From Candidatus Methanoperedens sp. (GTDB lineage Archaea > Halobacteriota > Methanosarcinia > Methanosarcinales > Methanoperedenaceae), in contig VEPM01000009.1 of the NCBI GenBank assembly GCA_012026795.1, positions 1-64,000 of the forward strand: a DNA stretch of 64,000 nt, written 5' to 3'. Below the pieces are notes generated by a model. That model worked only from the letters and a program-made list of their open reading frames with translations. It did no database searches and was not told the origin of the DNA. Shown here piece after piece: positions 9,193 to 17,724 of this stretch. The position numbers and the translations under genes are program-made. The first letter of the stretch is position 1; each line of letters starts with the position of its first letter.

Positions 9193-11156
9193 TTAGCTTT
9201 CCTCCTTGAGATCGCGTTACTCTTGAGCTCTTTGAATTTATCCTGCGCTTTCTTGAGGTCATCCTTTGCCCCGCTAAAGTCGCCAGCCTTGTATTTAGAC
9301 TCAGCTGAATCCACAAGACCCTTTATTTCATCGATTCCCGCACTTTCAGCAGAAACATCGATACCGCGCTTCTGAGCAGCAGCCAGAGCCGTTTCACTCT
9401 TTGCGATAATATCTCTTGCCTTTGTTATTGCAGCAGCGAACCTCTGGCTCTGCCCTGCGGTCTTTGCAAGTTCGACAAGCTCCTTGTATTTGTTTTTTAT
9501 CTGATCTCTTACGGTCTTGTATGCCTCAACTTCAGGTTTTGTGCACTTACCCAGACCCTCGCCAGTGCAAGCAGAGATACCTTCGTTCATGGAATCGACA
9601 AAAGCGCTTCTCAGACTGCTTATTTCATCAAGCTTTGCCTGGAGGGCGCTTACATCAATACCCTTTTCCTTTGCCTTGTCCAATCTTCCCTGGGCTCTTG
9701 CAAGTGCCAGGTCAAAAAACTCAAGGTTCCTGTCCTTTCTGGCTTCCCTGGCTTCGGTAACAAGAGAGTCGAAATAATCGCTGTTCGCGGAAAGTGCAGC
9801 GTTTAGCGCATCTTTTGCGGCTGATTCATTGCCTGATACAAGCGTTTTGGTTTCTGTCCTGAAGCTTGTGACCGTATCTTTCATCTGCGAGATTATGCTC
9901 TTCCCGCCCGGGTAATCGTTCTTCTCAGCCGCAGCTTTTAGCTGGTCTGCAAGTAAAACGAATTTATCTTTCAACGTCACAAGTTTTGAAGCGTCTTTGC
10001 CAGCGGACTGGACATATCCGATAATCGCTTCCATCCCTATCCTGTGCTTCTCAACAGGTAACAGGGCATACTTGTAGAGCATCCACGCCTGTTTTGTCTT
10101 TATTACGGACTCTGCCGGAGCGGGTGCGCTATCCTCGTCAAAGGTCTTAGCAGTTATGGCATCTGATGCCGCTTCCGCGTTGGGTTCTGTTATAGTCTCT
10201 ACTGTTGGCACACCTGCAGGTTCACTTTCAACAGGGGCTGAATTTACCTCTGCTTCTGTGATGTCCGAGGTAGTAAGTTCATTTGCCCTGTATGCCTCTT
10301 TGACAAGCCAGAGCACATCGGCTTTGCGCAGTTCCCCGCGCTTGATGGCTTCAAGGAGTATCGATCTCACATCATCCCTTGTAAGTTCGCCTGCTTTATA
10401 TGCTTCCACAATGAGCCATTTGACATCAGCCCTCGTTAGCTCGCCGTGGCGGTAAGCTGCTGTGATAATAATGCGTAAATCCTCGCGCGTAAGCTCATTG
10501 TTCTTGTATGCCTGGATGAGCAGCCATTTAACATCATCGCGCTTGAGTTCGTTGTGATTATATGCAACGATAATTATTTCACGGATATCATCCCGCGTAA
10601 GCTCTCCAGCCTTATAAGCCCCAGCTATGAGCCATTTCATGTCCTCGCGGGTGAGTTCGCCGTTCTTGTATGCATGGGTTATTATCCATGCAATGTCGTC
10701 GCGTTTGAGTTCACCGGTTTTATAAGCTTCCATGATAAGGAACTTCATATCTGCCCTGGTTAGCTCGTTGTTCTTGTATGCCTGCGCGATTATGAACCGC
10801 AGGTCATCCCTTGTAAGCTCGCCATTCTTATAAGCTTCAGTGAGAATCCATCTTAAGTCCGCACGCGTGAGCTTGCCTTCTTTATACATTTCGCCAAGCA
10901 ACCACCTCATATCCTCCCTTTTCAGGACATTATGATTGTAAGCCGTTGTTATCGCTTTTTTCAGGTCTGCTTTTGTAAGCGTTCCTGCTGTATATTTATT
11001 GCTAAGTTCGGTTTTAACTGCATCACGGGTTATTTTGTTCTTTGAATAATCTGAAATAACTCCTGTCTCTGGACTGACTGGGTCGTCAGCTCCTGCAACT
11101 GCCGTTACCGCGGTTAAAACCATTGCCACAAGTAATAAGGTTTTAACTCTATTCAT
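9189..11156 (-). CDS. Secreted protein with fifteen 18-residue repeats and a helical C-terminal region
   Basis: A 655-residue protein with a cleavable signal peptide (about 1-23, ending AVAGA). Residues 37-306 are fifteen tandem 18-residue units with a consensus near YKNGELTRDDLRWLIxEA. The G-x-L-T-x-(D/E)-(D/E) core recalls the SHOCT short-domain motif, but a tandem array of this kind is not something I can name. Residues 307-360 are a low-complexity Glu/Ala/Pro linker. The rest is mostly amphipathic helix rich in Ala, Lys and Glu, probably coiled coil, with one CTGEGLGKC cysteine pair near residue 545. It sits in an operon with a lipoprotein and has an AAAGGAGG ribosome binding site. The function is unknown; a surface scaffold or binding solenoid is my guess. 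Confidence 0.75.
   Translation of the reverse strand: MNRVKTLLLVAMVLTAVTAVAGADDPVSPETGVISDYSKNKITRDAVKTELSNKYTAGTLTKADLKKAITTAYNHNVLKREDMRWLLGEMYKEGKLTRADLRWILTEAYKNGELTRDDLRFIIAQAYKNNELTRADMKFLIMEAYKTGELKRDDIAWIITHAYKNGELTREDMKWLIAGAYKAGELTRDDIREIIIVAYNHNELKRDDVKWLLIQAYKNNELTREDLRIIITAAYRHGELTRADVKWLIVEAYKAGELTRDDVRSILLEAIKRGELRKADVLWLVKEAYRANELTTSDITEAEVNSAPVESEPAGVPTVETITEPNAEAASDAITAKTFDEDSAPAPAESVIKTKQAWMLYKYALLPVEKHRIGMEAIIGYVQSAGKDASKLVTLKDKFVLLADQLKAAAEKNDYPGGKSIISQMKDTVTSFRTETKTLVSGNESAAKDALNAALSANSDYFDSLVTEAREARKDRNLEFFDLALARAQGRLDKAKEKGIDVSALQAKLDEISSLRSAFVDSMNEGISACTGEGLGKCTKPEVEAYKTVRDQIKNKYKELVELAKTAGQSQRFAAAITKARDIIAKSETALAAAQKRGIDVSAESAGIDEIKGLVDSAESKYKAGDFSGAKDDLKKAQDKFKELKSNAISRRKAK
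10239..11048 (-). repeat. Array of fifteen 54-bp coding repeats
   Basis: Fifteen units of 54 bp (18 codons) lie head to tail inside the secreted repeat protein. They diverge in DNA but keep a protein pattern: Tyr at position 1, Gly or Asn at 4, Leu at 6, Thr/Lys at 7, Arg/Lys at 8, acidic or Ala at 9, Asp at 10, hydrophobics at 11, 14 and 15, Ala at 18. The end units (1, 2, 14, 15) are the most degenerate, as expected for capping repeats. Confidence 0.85.
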
Positions 11157-11278
11157 ACAATTTCGGCCTCCTTTGACCTGAGATTATATTCTCACTTTAA
11201 ATATTTAAACCTTGACTCCACAATTTTTTAGGAATATTCAATTCCAAAGAACCAGTCCTATTTTTGCAATTCCTGATA

Positions 11279-11352
11279 TGGGCCCGCTGAGATTCGAACT
11301 CAGGACCTCCGCTGTGTGAGAGCGACGTCATAACCGGCTAGACCACGAGCCC
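11279..11352 (-). tRNA. tRNA-Val (CAC)
   Basis: On the minus strand a 74-base cloverleaf is seen. The acceptor arms are GGGCTCG and CGGGCCC with one G-U pair, followed by discriminator A. The D arm contains GGTCTAGC-type sequence, the anticodon loop CTCACAC gives anticodon CAC, and the T arm contains the TTCGAAT loop. CCA is not encoded. No intron was seen. It stands alone between two secreted-protein genes. Confidence 0.92.
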
Positions 11353-11404
11353 TTTATTGTGCCTGATAAGATTGTATTACTAATAAGATTTGCTATATAA
11401 AAAT

Positions 11405-11995
11405 TTAATTTGTATTCGTATTTGTGCCTTCTTTCCAGACCCGGACAACTTTTCTTTCATCAGGATCAACAAGCGCGGAAATACCTTTCCATGAAACGCT
11501 AAGCAGGGTTTTTGGCAGGTAGAATTTTTCAGATGTTTTGGGTAAAATCCGTTTCACGGAAGGGATACCCAGATTGCTAACAGATGTAGCCAGATCCCTG
11601 TCAGTTAACGCTATCCCGATAGCATCGTTCCTGTAAGTCGCAGGTATCGCTTCAAGAAGATAGCCTGTCATCAACAATTCATTTTTTTCAAATACAAAAT
11701 CGTATATATCAGGAATTTCCGAATCAAGTGTAGTGGCTGTTACCTTGATATCGATCTTATTCGTATCACCTTTTGTACTGATATTCACCAGTTCATACTC
11801 CGTTTTATAAGGAGTTATTTCCAGAAATAACAATTCTTCGATCTTTCCGGCATTATCCGGCCGGTCACCCTGCCATTGGACATTATGTACCCATTCAGGC
11901 CTGACATTTGAATTTAAGTTCCCCTGGTCAAGAGCAAGCCCGATACCAAGTCCGAGAATCAGCAATATAATAGTAACTATTATTTTATTATCCAT
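11405..11995 (-). CDS. Membrane-anchored hypothetical protein
   Basis: A 196-residue protein with one N-terminal hydrophobic helix (about 5-24) acting as a signal anchor and a soluble domain outside the membrane. The soluble part is mixed alpha/beta with many Thr, Asp and Lys residues, and no motif was recognised. The start is supported by GGAGGTTAGAAA directly before the ATG. It lies 86 bases downstream of the CARDB-like secreted protein on the same strand and may share its transcript. Confidence 0.55.
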   Translation of the reverse strand: MDNKIIVTIILLILGLGIGLALDQGNLNSNVRPEWVHNVQWQGDRPDNAGKIEELLFLEITPYKTEYELVNISTKGDTNKIDIKVTATTLDSEIPDIYDFVFEKNELLMTGYLLEAIPATYRNDAIGIALTDRDLATSVSNLGIPSVKRILPKTSEKFYLPKTLLSVSWKGISALVDPDERKVVRVWKEGTNTNTN

Positions 11996-12081
11996 TTTCT
12001 AACCTCCATAAACATTTTCCTATATGGAATAGGTCTTTTCACATGCACCCGGGAAAATAAACAGGAACAAACAGGAGAGGA

Positions 12082-13326
12082 TTACTCCCCTATTTGTATA
12101 GAGTATTCAAAACTCTCTGTGTTCTTTGGCAGCACTTTTAGTGTCCATTCGCCTATCAAACCGCCCGTCTCATAGGTTTCTAAAAGCCGGTCTCCATTTT
12201 CCTGGTATATTCCCTTGCTGTCAAGTTCCCATGGCGGGATCTGGCCGCCCATATTCACCATACCTCTAATCACTGTCTTTGTGACATTAAGGTCAACCGG
12301 ACCATTGGGCCCAATAAGTGTTGTTTCAAAAGATGGATCTTTCTTATTTTTTCCAGTTGCCATCCCGTATGGATACCCGTAATTAGAACCGGAGCTTATC
12401 TCAATAGTCAGTGGCTTTACCTCTTTCATGCTAAAACTCTTCACAAATGGCTCAGATGGTTGCGTCCAGACATTGAAGCTTAACTGGACCCTGCTGTCCC
12501 ATTCCTGAATTGATGGGTCATCGATGTTAAGTTTTATGGCCCCGTTATAATAACCTTTTGCATCTGCGGGAACCTGCACATGGATTTTTACGGTTTCAGT
12601 CCCGCCAGCAGGAACATTGGCCGGTGAAGTTATTGTTATTGCATCATCGGTAAAAGCTGGCGCCATCTGCCCTGGCCCGCCGTAGAACATGTTATCATTA
12701 CTCATTTTGGGATCGATTTTTATTGCTTCCGTCCCGATATTCTTGAGTTTTACCTCAAAGTCATAACCTCTTCCTGCTTCAAGCATATCGTTTATATATG
12801 GTGCCATTATCTGTATCTTTGGTTTAGTCCACACATCAATTGACATCTGCAGCGCATGAATATAATTAGGGACAGGACTTGGATATGGCGTTGGCATGGT
12901 TTCATCCGTGAATGCCACCTGGACACCGGAATTACCTATTGATGCATCTCCCGGTACGGTAACTTTAATGGTGAATTTCTGGTTTCCCCCTGCTGGTATT
13001 TCTGCACTCTCAGGAGTGACTGTGATCCATGCCGGATCCACATTGTATCCCCCGTATGGCGCTAATACTATATTGGGTTTGACGCTAACTGCTTTTTTCT
13101 CTTTGTTCCTGATTGTGACCGTCGTTTCTTTGTTTTCTCCCGGCATTAACCTGAAATTCGTATATTGGGGAGAAATTTCAATCTTTGTGAAATTAAATGC
13201 CTGATCTGGCGCTGGCATAACACCAGCAGGCATCTTTTCGACTGTAGCTACCTGTTCGCTTGAAACAGTGCCTGCAAACATTGCAAACACAAGCATGCAA
13301 GCCAGGATACCTGTATATTTATTCAT
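12082..13326 (-). CDS. Secreted protein with two immunoglobulin-like (CARDB/NEW3-type) domains
   Basis: A 414-residue protein with a signal peptide (about 1-23, ending TVSSE). Residues about 45-170 and 170-310 each read as a beta-sandwich of the kind that follows patterns such as GENKETTVTIRNKEKKAVSV and PAGGNQKFTIKVTVPGDA. These are typical of CARDB/NEW3 and other archaeal surface Ig-like domains. The last 100 residues are a different beta-rich segment. No membrane anchor is seen at the C-terminus. The start is preceded by AGGAGGT. A role in cell-surface structure or adhesion is inferred from the fold type only. Confidence 0.6.
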   Translation of the reverse strand: MNKYTGILACMLVFAMFAGTVSSEQVATVEKMPAGVMPAPDQAFNFTKIEISPQYTNFRLMPGENKETTVTIRNKEKKAVSVKPNIVLAPYGGYNVDPAWITVTPESAEIPAGGNQKFTIKVTVPGDASIGNSGVQVAFTDETMPTPYPSPVPNYIHALQMSIDVWTKPKIQIMAPYINDMLEAGRGYDFEVKLKNIGTEAIKIDPKMSNDNMFYGGPGQMAPAFTDDAITITSPANVPAGGTETVKIHVQVPADAKGYYNGAIKLNIDDPSIQEWDSRVQLSFNVWTQPSEPFVKSFSMKEVKPLTIEISSGSNYGYPYGMATGKNKKDPSFETTLIGPNGPVDLNVTKTVIRGMVNMGGQIPPWELDSKGIYQENGDRLLETYETGGLIGEWTLKVLPKNTESFEYSIQIGE

Positions 13327-13497
13327 TTAATTAAACCTCCTTACTCTAAATTAATTTAACTGGTCTAAAAAAAGACGAGTTTATTGTTTATTAGTGAAAC
13401 TTAGTAATAAATCTTGTGGTTAAAATCTTAATCTTCAAGAAAGAAGAATAAGGCCAATGTGGGGATAGAATTTCAAGAGCGTGAATACAATTCCAAT

Positions 13498-13899
13498 TTA
13501 ATAATTTACTTCTTTACTAATATTTAAATAATACAATTGACAGGCAACTTTTGAAACAACCAAAACAGCCACCAGAATGAATAAAACACCTCGTGTATCG
13601 ATCAATGAGGGGTAATCATCAAACAATATTGCCAATATGGAAATAGTTGATATTGCTGCAATGAAGGCAAAATCCGATGAAATCCCTGAAATCCGTTTCA
13701 TCATTTCATCTGCTTTCATTTCGGCTCTATATTTTCTTTTTCGAACAATAAAATTCACCAGCAGAGCTATTCCGGCAACAGTCATTATGATTTCTTTTAA
13801 GAAGAAATTTCCATACAGGATACTGTAAACGGCTGCGACTATATATATCCAGATAAGTATTAACCATGTATCGGTTCCTTTCACTTTTTCTTTTTCCAT
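13498..13899 (-). CDS. Membrane protein, DUF2178-like, four helices
   Basis: A 133-residue protein with hydrophobic helices at about 12-30, 32-48, 73-92 and 100-122. A charged loop between helices 2 and 3 (RKRKYRAEMKADEMMKRISG) resembles the loop of DUF2178 membrane proteins of archaea and Firmicutes. The assignment is tentative. A GGAGGT ribosome binding site lies nine bases before the ATG. Two tandem palindromes in the promoter (13919-13955) suggest tight repression by a dimeric regulator not encoded next to it. Confidence 0.5.
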   Translation of the reverse strand: MEKEKVKGTDTWLILIWIYIVAAVYSILYGNFFLKEIIMTVAGIALLVNFIVRKRKYRAEMKADEMMKRISGISSDFAFIAAISTISILAILFDDYPSLIDTRGVLFILVAVLVVSKVACQLYYLNISKEVNY

Positions 13900-13918
13900 A
13901 ATTACAAGACCTCCATAT

Positions 13919-13955
13919 GTTGTATAATTACAACATAATGTTGTATATTTATAAC
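13919..13955 (-). promoter_or_regulatory. Two tandem operator-like palindromes before the DUF2178-like gene
   Basis: A perfect dyad GTTGTATAATTACAAC (13919-13934) is followed by the near copy GTTGTATATTTATAAC (13940-13955), with centres 21 bp apart, two helical turns. On the minus strand the TATA-like stretch (13961-13970) lies directly upstream, so the dyads cover the likely transcription start, the expected place for repressor binding. MarR- or winged-helix-type dimers bind sites of this shape; which one is unknown. Confidence 0.65.
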
Positions 13956-14073
13956 ATTACTATATAAAACTTATGTTTTTGTTAGAAATATACAACTTTA
14001 TTGGGAGGATTTCGCAATTTTTGGCGGAAAATAGAAGGTGTGAAAAATTGGTTGTTACCTCTTCTGCCTCCTT

Positions 14074-15399
14074 TTACCTGCCTGTTCTCTCACCTATATT
14101 GAACTTAGCAACTTCTACCTGCAATTCATTTGATAATCCTGCAAGTTCCTGGGCTGCATTAACAAGCTGGTCCATTGATGCGGTCTGCTCTTCTGCGGCT
14201 GCTGATGTTTCCTGTGTACCTGCTGCCGATTGTTCGCTTATGGCTGACACATCTTCAACAGATGCTGTTACTTCTTCAACGGATGCGGATTGTTGTTCTG
14301 CGGCTGCCGCAATTTCATTAATCATTGCTGCCACGTCTGCTGCTGCCCTGACTATATTATTTATCGCTGATACGGCGCCTTCCATTGTCTTTGTTCCTTC
14401 CTCAACAGTCTTTGTGCCTTTTTCCATTGCAACTACAGCCTGTTTCGTACCTTCCTGGATCTCTTTTATCAATCCGGTTATCTGGTTCGCAGCACTACGT
14501 GATTCCTCTGCCAGTTTCCTGACTTCATCCGCTACCACTGCAAAACCCCTGCCATGTTCTCCTGCTCTTGCTGCTTCTATTGCAGCGTTCAAGGCAAGGA
14601 GGTTTGTCTGGTCTGCGATATTTGTGATAACACCGATAATTTCACCTATCTTTTGTGACTTCCCATCAAGCTGCTTTATTACAGTTGCTGAATTATCTAC
14701 TGTCGATCGGATTCCCGTCATGCTCTGTGCCACATCTTCCGACATCTTGCCTGCCTGCTGGGCAGTCGTGCTGGCTGTACTTGCGCTCTGGGCTGCTTTC
14801 TGTGAGTTCACCGCAACCTGCTGGATGCTTTCTGACATTTCCTTCATGGCGCGGGTAACTTCAGCCATCTTGGATGACTGCTGGCCCACACCTGTTGCAA
14901 TTTCCTGTGTGGTGTTTGATATCTGGTCTGAGGAAGCTTTTATCTGCTTACTTGATGCGGAAAGTTCATGTGCCGTATTAGCTACTTTTGACGATACGTT
15001 CTGGACTTTACCTGCCAGATGCCTGAGGTTTGATGTCATTTTCCTGAAATATTCAGCCAGTTGTCCGAGTTCATCCTTTGAGGAGACATTTATTTCAGTT
15101 GTTAAATCCCCCTCTGATATCCTGTCGGCTGTATGGCTGAAATTATTCAATGGTTTCATGATTGAACGTGTCAATCCGATACACATGAGTATGGAAGAGA
15201 CTATTGCGAATAAAATACACAGGATAATGGCCTGTCCAGGGTCAATATAAGCGCTTACACTCTTCCCGTATAAACCCATAAAACCCACGATCAGCATAAG
15301 AATATCAACAACAATGAAACCATAAGCGATTTTCATACCTATTTTGAACCTGTTAAGAGTCTGGTCATTGACTGAATCCATTATTTTCATTAATTCCAT
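14074..15399 (-). CDS. Methyl-accepting chemotaxis protein without a periplasmic sensor (MCP 1)
   Basis: 441 residues. Two membrane helices (about 20-45 and 53-77) are joined by only some ten residues, so there is no extracytoplasmic ligand domain. A HAMP domain follows (about 78-130), then the long signalling hairpin. Its tip [20 protein letters not shown] and the flanking [20 protein letters not shown] are canonical CheA/CheW contacts. Glu/Gln-Glu pairs that could be methylated are present ([16 protein letters not shown]). The chain ends just after the hairpin with no tether. The promoter element at 15481-15498 lies about 85 bases upstream. Confidence 0.93.
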   Translation of the reverse strand: MELMKIMDSVNDQTLNRFKIGMKIAYGFIVVDILMLIVGFMGLYGKSVSAYIDPGQAIILCILFAIVSSILMCIGLTRSIMKPLNNFSHTADRISEGDLTTEINVSSKDELGQLAEYFRKMTSNLRHLAGKVQNVSSKVANTAHELSASSKQIKASSDQISNTTQEIATGVGQQSSKMAEVTRAMKEMSESIQQVAVNSQKAAQSASTASTTAQQAGKMSEDVAQSMTGIRSTVDNSATVIKQLDGKSQKIGEIIGVITNIADQTNLLALNAAIEAARAGEHGRGFAVVADEVRKLAEESRSAANQITGLIKEIQEGTKQAVVAMEKGTKTVEEGTKTMEGAVSAINNIVRAAADVAAMINEIAAAAEQQSASVEEVTASVEDVSAISEQSAAGTQETSAAAEEQTASMDQLVNAAQELAGLSNELQVEVAKFNIGERTGR

Positions 15400-15480
15400 A
15401 ATAAACCTCTAAAAATCGTTTTTAGGGAGATGCGATGTAATATTTAATTGAAAATTGATTTTTCCTGAATATAAGATATT

Positions 15481-15498
15481 TTGTGAAGAAAGTGTGAA
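15481..15498 (-). promoter_or_regulatory. TTCACA-N5-TTCACA promoter element (MCP 1)
   Basis: On the minus strand, TTCACACTTTCTTCACAA is followed after four bases by TCTTATATTC, a TATA-like stretch. The two TTCACA half-sites are 11 bp apart. The same arrangement precedes seven other genes of the cluster. Confidence 0.65.
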
Positions 15499-15559
15499 AT
15501 AGGAATAATAGACAATAAGATAATAATAATTTTATTAAAAATATAAAAAATTAGGATTT

Positions 15560-15778
15560 TCAGGTTGAGTTTACTGTTTTATACCAATCACATGTCAAAC
15601 AGCTTGCTTTTTTTTGAGCAAAGGATCCTTGAACCTTGCCGCCACAGAAAGTTCCCGCTACAGCCCAGCAATCTCTGCCATGAGAAGGTGATGCGGGACA
15701 GATTCCCAATTCGCTTACTTTTTTTCCGCCTTTCTCTCTTCCGCAATTTTTTAATTCCCAGCAATTATTTGGTGCCAT
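15560..15778 (-). CDS. Stand-alone two-CW domain protein
   Basis: A 72-residue cysteine-rich protein made almost only of a two-CW domain: NCWELKNCGREKGGKKV, then [20 protein letters not shown] and a final CLTCDWY. Seven cysteines follow the spacing of the domain fused to the C-terminus of MCP 5 in this cluster (22083-24527). The domain is known as an accessory part of chemoreceptors and signalling proteins; metal or redox sensing is suspected but not shown. An upstream ATG at 15799 is possible, but the TATA-like stretch at 15804-15810 would place the transcript start near 15782, so ATG 15778 is preferred. Confidence 0.75.
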   Translation of the reverse strand: MAPNNCWELKNCGREKGGKKVSELGICPASPSHGRDCWAVAGTFCGGKVQGSFAQKKASCLTCDWYKTVNST

Positions 15779-15815
15779 AACACTCGTTAATCTCTTCATA
15801 TCATCATAAACCCAA

Positions 15816-15833
15816 TTGTGAAAAATGTGTGAA
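15816..15833 (-). promoter_or_regulatory. TTCACA-N5-TTCACA promoter element (two-CW gene)
   Basis: Minus strand TTCACACATTTTTCACAA, then four bases and GTTTATGATG. Half-sites are 11 bp apart and the distance to the TATA-like stretch matches the other copies. Its position helps choose the start of the two-CW gene. Confidence 0.7.
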
Positions 15834-15839
15834 ATTCAA

Positions 15840-17150
15840 TTATTTTTGTTTGAATAAAGCAATTTCATTTTTTAATTCACCCGATAATTCCGCTAACTCC
15901 CTGGCGATATCTGTGAACCTGCTTATAGATGCCACCTGCTCATGGACCTGTGCATCTGCTTCCTCAATAGCCGCATTATATTTTTTAGCGAGTATGGAAA
16001 TGTCATCAACTGAGGATTTTACTTTTTCCATTGAAGTTGTCTCCATTTTTGCCATTTCAATTATTTCACCGAACATATTAGCAGCATTTTCAGACGCTTC
16101 AACTATACTATCTATTGAAGATATAGTGGAGTCGATCGTTCCTATGCCATCAGTAACGGTTTTTGTTCCATGATCCATGTTATTCACAGCCTTTTTAGTT
16201 TCCTGTTGTATACCTCTTATCAGTCCTGTGATTTCATTTGCCGAATTCCTTGATTCTTCTGCAAGTTTCTTTACTTCATTTGCCACAACAGCAAATCCTT
16301 TTCCATGATCTCCAGCGCGGGCTGCTTCAATTGCAGCATTCAGGGCAAGCAGGTTTGTCTGGTCTGCAATATTAGTTATTACTCCCACTATTTCACCTAT
16401 CTTTTCAGAACTACTATCAAGATTCTTTATAACAACGGCAGATTTATTTACTGAGTTCTGAATATCCTTTATTTTGTTCATCAGGTCTTTTGATTTCTGG
16501 AGTAATTCTTTTGCTGTATTATTGGAATCTTTTGTAACCTGCGCCGTCCTTTCCGATCCAACTGTAACCTGCTGCTTGATGAGTGACATCTCATTTACGA
16601 TCTCATTGATATTTTCTATTTTATTTGATTGCTGGCCTGATACTTCTGCTATACCCTTTGTATTATTTGATATATTATCAATTGAAGATTTCAACCCCCT
16701 GCTTGATTCAGAAAGCTCATGTGCTTTAGTTTCCACTGTTAAAGAGATATTCTGCACCTTTCCAGTAATACACCTGAGTGTAGATGTCATTTTTCTGAAG
16801 TATCCTGCAAGTCTTCCGAGTTCATCATTAGATATAAATTTAATATCTATTGTGAGATCTCCTGCAGATATTCGTTTAGCAGCGATATCAAATTCATTTA
16901 ATGGCTTCATAATGGAACGTGTCAATCCAATGCATATGAATAGAGATGATGTGATTGCTAAAAAAATTAAAATTATGATTATCTCATCAGTGTCAATAAA
17001 CGTGATAATTCTATCATGATAATAGCCAAAATACCCCACGATTAACCACAATATGTTAACTACAATGAAACCATAAGCGATTTTCAGTCCAATATTTAAT
17101 CTATCAAGGGTTAACTTATTGACCTCATCTATAGTTTTCATAAAGCTCAT
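15840..17150 (-). CDS. Divergent sensorless chemoreceptor (MCP 2)
   Basis: 436 residues with the same build as MCP 1: two membrane helices with a loop of about ten residues, HAMP, signalling hairpin. The tip is conserved ([40 protein letters not shown]). The membrane-distal parts are not: the C-terminal arm lacks the usual [20 protein letters not shown] segment found in the other seven receptors and has a diverged sequence with few Glu/Gln pairs. It may therefore be poorly methylated or insensitive to adaptation. The ATG is preceded by AAAGGTAATATT. Only one TTCACA half-site (17181-17188 region) is seen upstream. Confidence 0.9.
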   Translation of the reverse strand: MSFMKTIDEVNKLTLDRLNIGLKIAYGFIVVNILWLIVGYFGYYHDRIITFIDTDEIIIILIFLAITSSLFICIGLTRSIMKPLNEFDIAAKRISAGDLTIDIKFISNDELGRLAGYFRKMTSTLRCITGKVQNISLTVETKAHELSESSRGLKSSIDNISNNTKGIAEVSGQQSNKIENINEIVNEMSLIKQQVTVGSERTAQVTKDSNNTAKELLQKSKDLMNKIKDIQNSVNKSAVVIKNLDSSSEKIGEIVGVITNIADQTNLLALNAAIEAARAGDHGKGFAVVANEVKKLAEESRNSANEITGLIRGIQQETKKAVNNMDHGTKTVTDGIGTIDSTISSIDSIVEASENAANMFGEIIEMAKMETTSMEKVKSSVDDISILAKKYNAAIEEADAQVHEQVASISRFTDIARELAELSGELKNEIALFKQK

Positions 17151-17202
17151 AATATTACCTTTTAATTTTTATCTAATATATGTGTGAAAAAAAGCAGCGC
17201 CT

Positions 17203-17715
17203 TTACACGGTCGCTGCTTCTGTTGTTATTTTGTTTATATTATGAAGTTCGTTTGCACTGAGTATCTTATCAAGATTAAGCAAGATAAGCAGCCTGTCTT
17301 CCATCTTTCCTACGCCTCGCACATATTCCGTACCTATCTTATTGGCAATGACAGCAGGTGCCGGCTCAACACTGCTTTCAGGAAGGCGGATGACCTCACT
17401 TACTGCATCAACGATAAAACCCATCACTATCTCGCCGATATCTGCGACAATGATGCGGGTATTCTCATTGTTTTCTTTGCTTTCCATGCCCATTATCACA
17501 TTAAGGTTTATCACCACGATTATCCTGCCGCGAAGGTTGATAATTCCCTTCACATATCCTGATGCCTGCGGTATCTTTGTGATATTGGTCATGCGGATGA
17601 TCTCCTGCACGTTCATGATCTCGACACCGAACTCTTCAGTGCCGATATTAAAAACGACGAGCTGCAGCTCGTCGCCGGATTTTGCTTTTGCATCCTGTGG
17701 TTGTATTTGCGCCAT
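17203..17715 (-). CDS. cheW: CheW adaptor (copy 1)
   Basis: 170 residues, a single CheW (SH3-like) domain that couples receptors to CheA. Landmarks are [20 protein letters not shown] at the N-terminal end, [19 protein letters not shown] in the middle and VRGVGKMEDRLLILLNLDKI at the end. It starts nine bases after the stop of MCP 3 and so forms an operon with it. It is almost identical to the other four CheW copies here; the differences lie mainly at both ends and at a few conservative positions. Confidence 0.95.
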   Translation of the reverse strand: MAQIQPQDAKAKSGDELQLVVFNIGTEEFGVEIMNVQEIIRMTNITKIPQASGYVKGIINLRGRIIVVINLNVIMGMESKENNENTRIIVADIGEIVMGFIVDAVSEVIRLPESSVEPAPAVIANKIGTEYVRGVGKMEDRLLILLNLDKILSANELHNINKITTEAATV

Positions 17716-17724
17716 TGTATCCTC

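Noticed and set aside
14030-14052. Single GGTGTGAAAAATT near 14044 as a ninth taxis promoter site
   Set aside because: Only one half-site, no partner 11 bp away, and it lies downstream of MCP 1 and not before a receptor.
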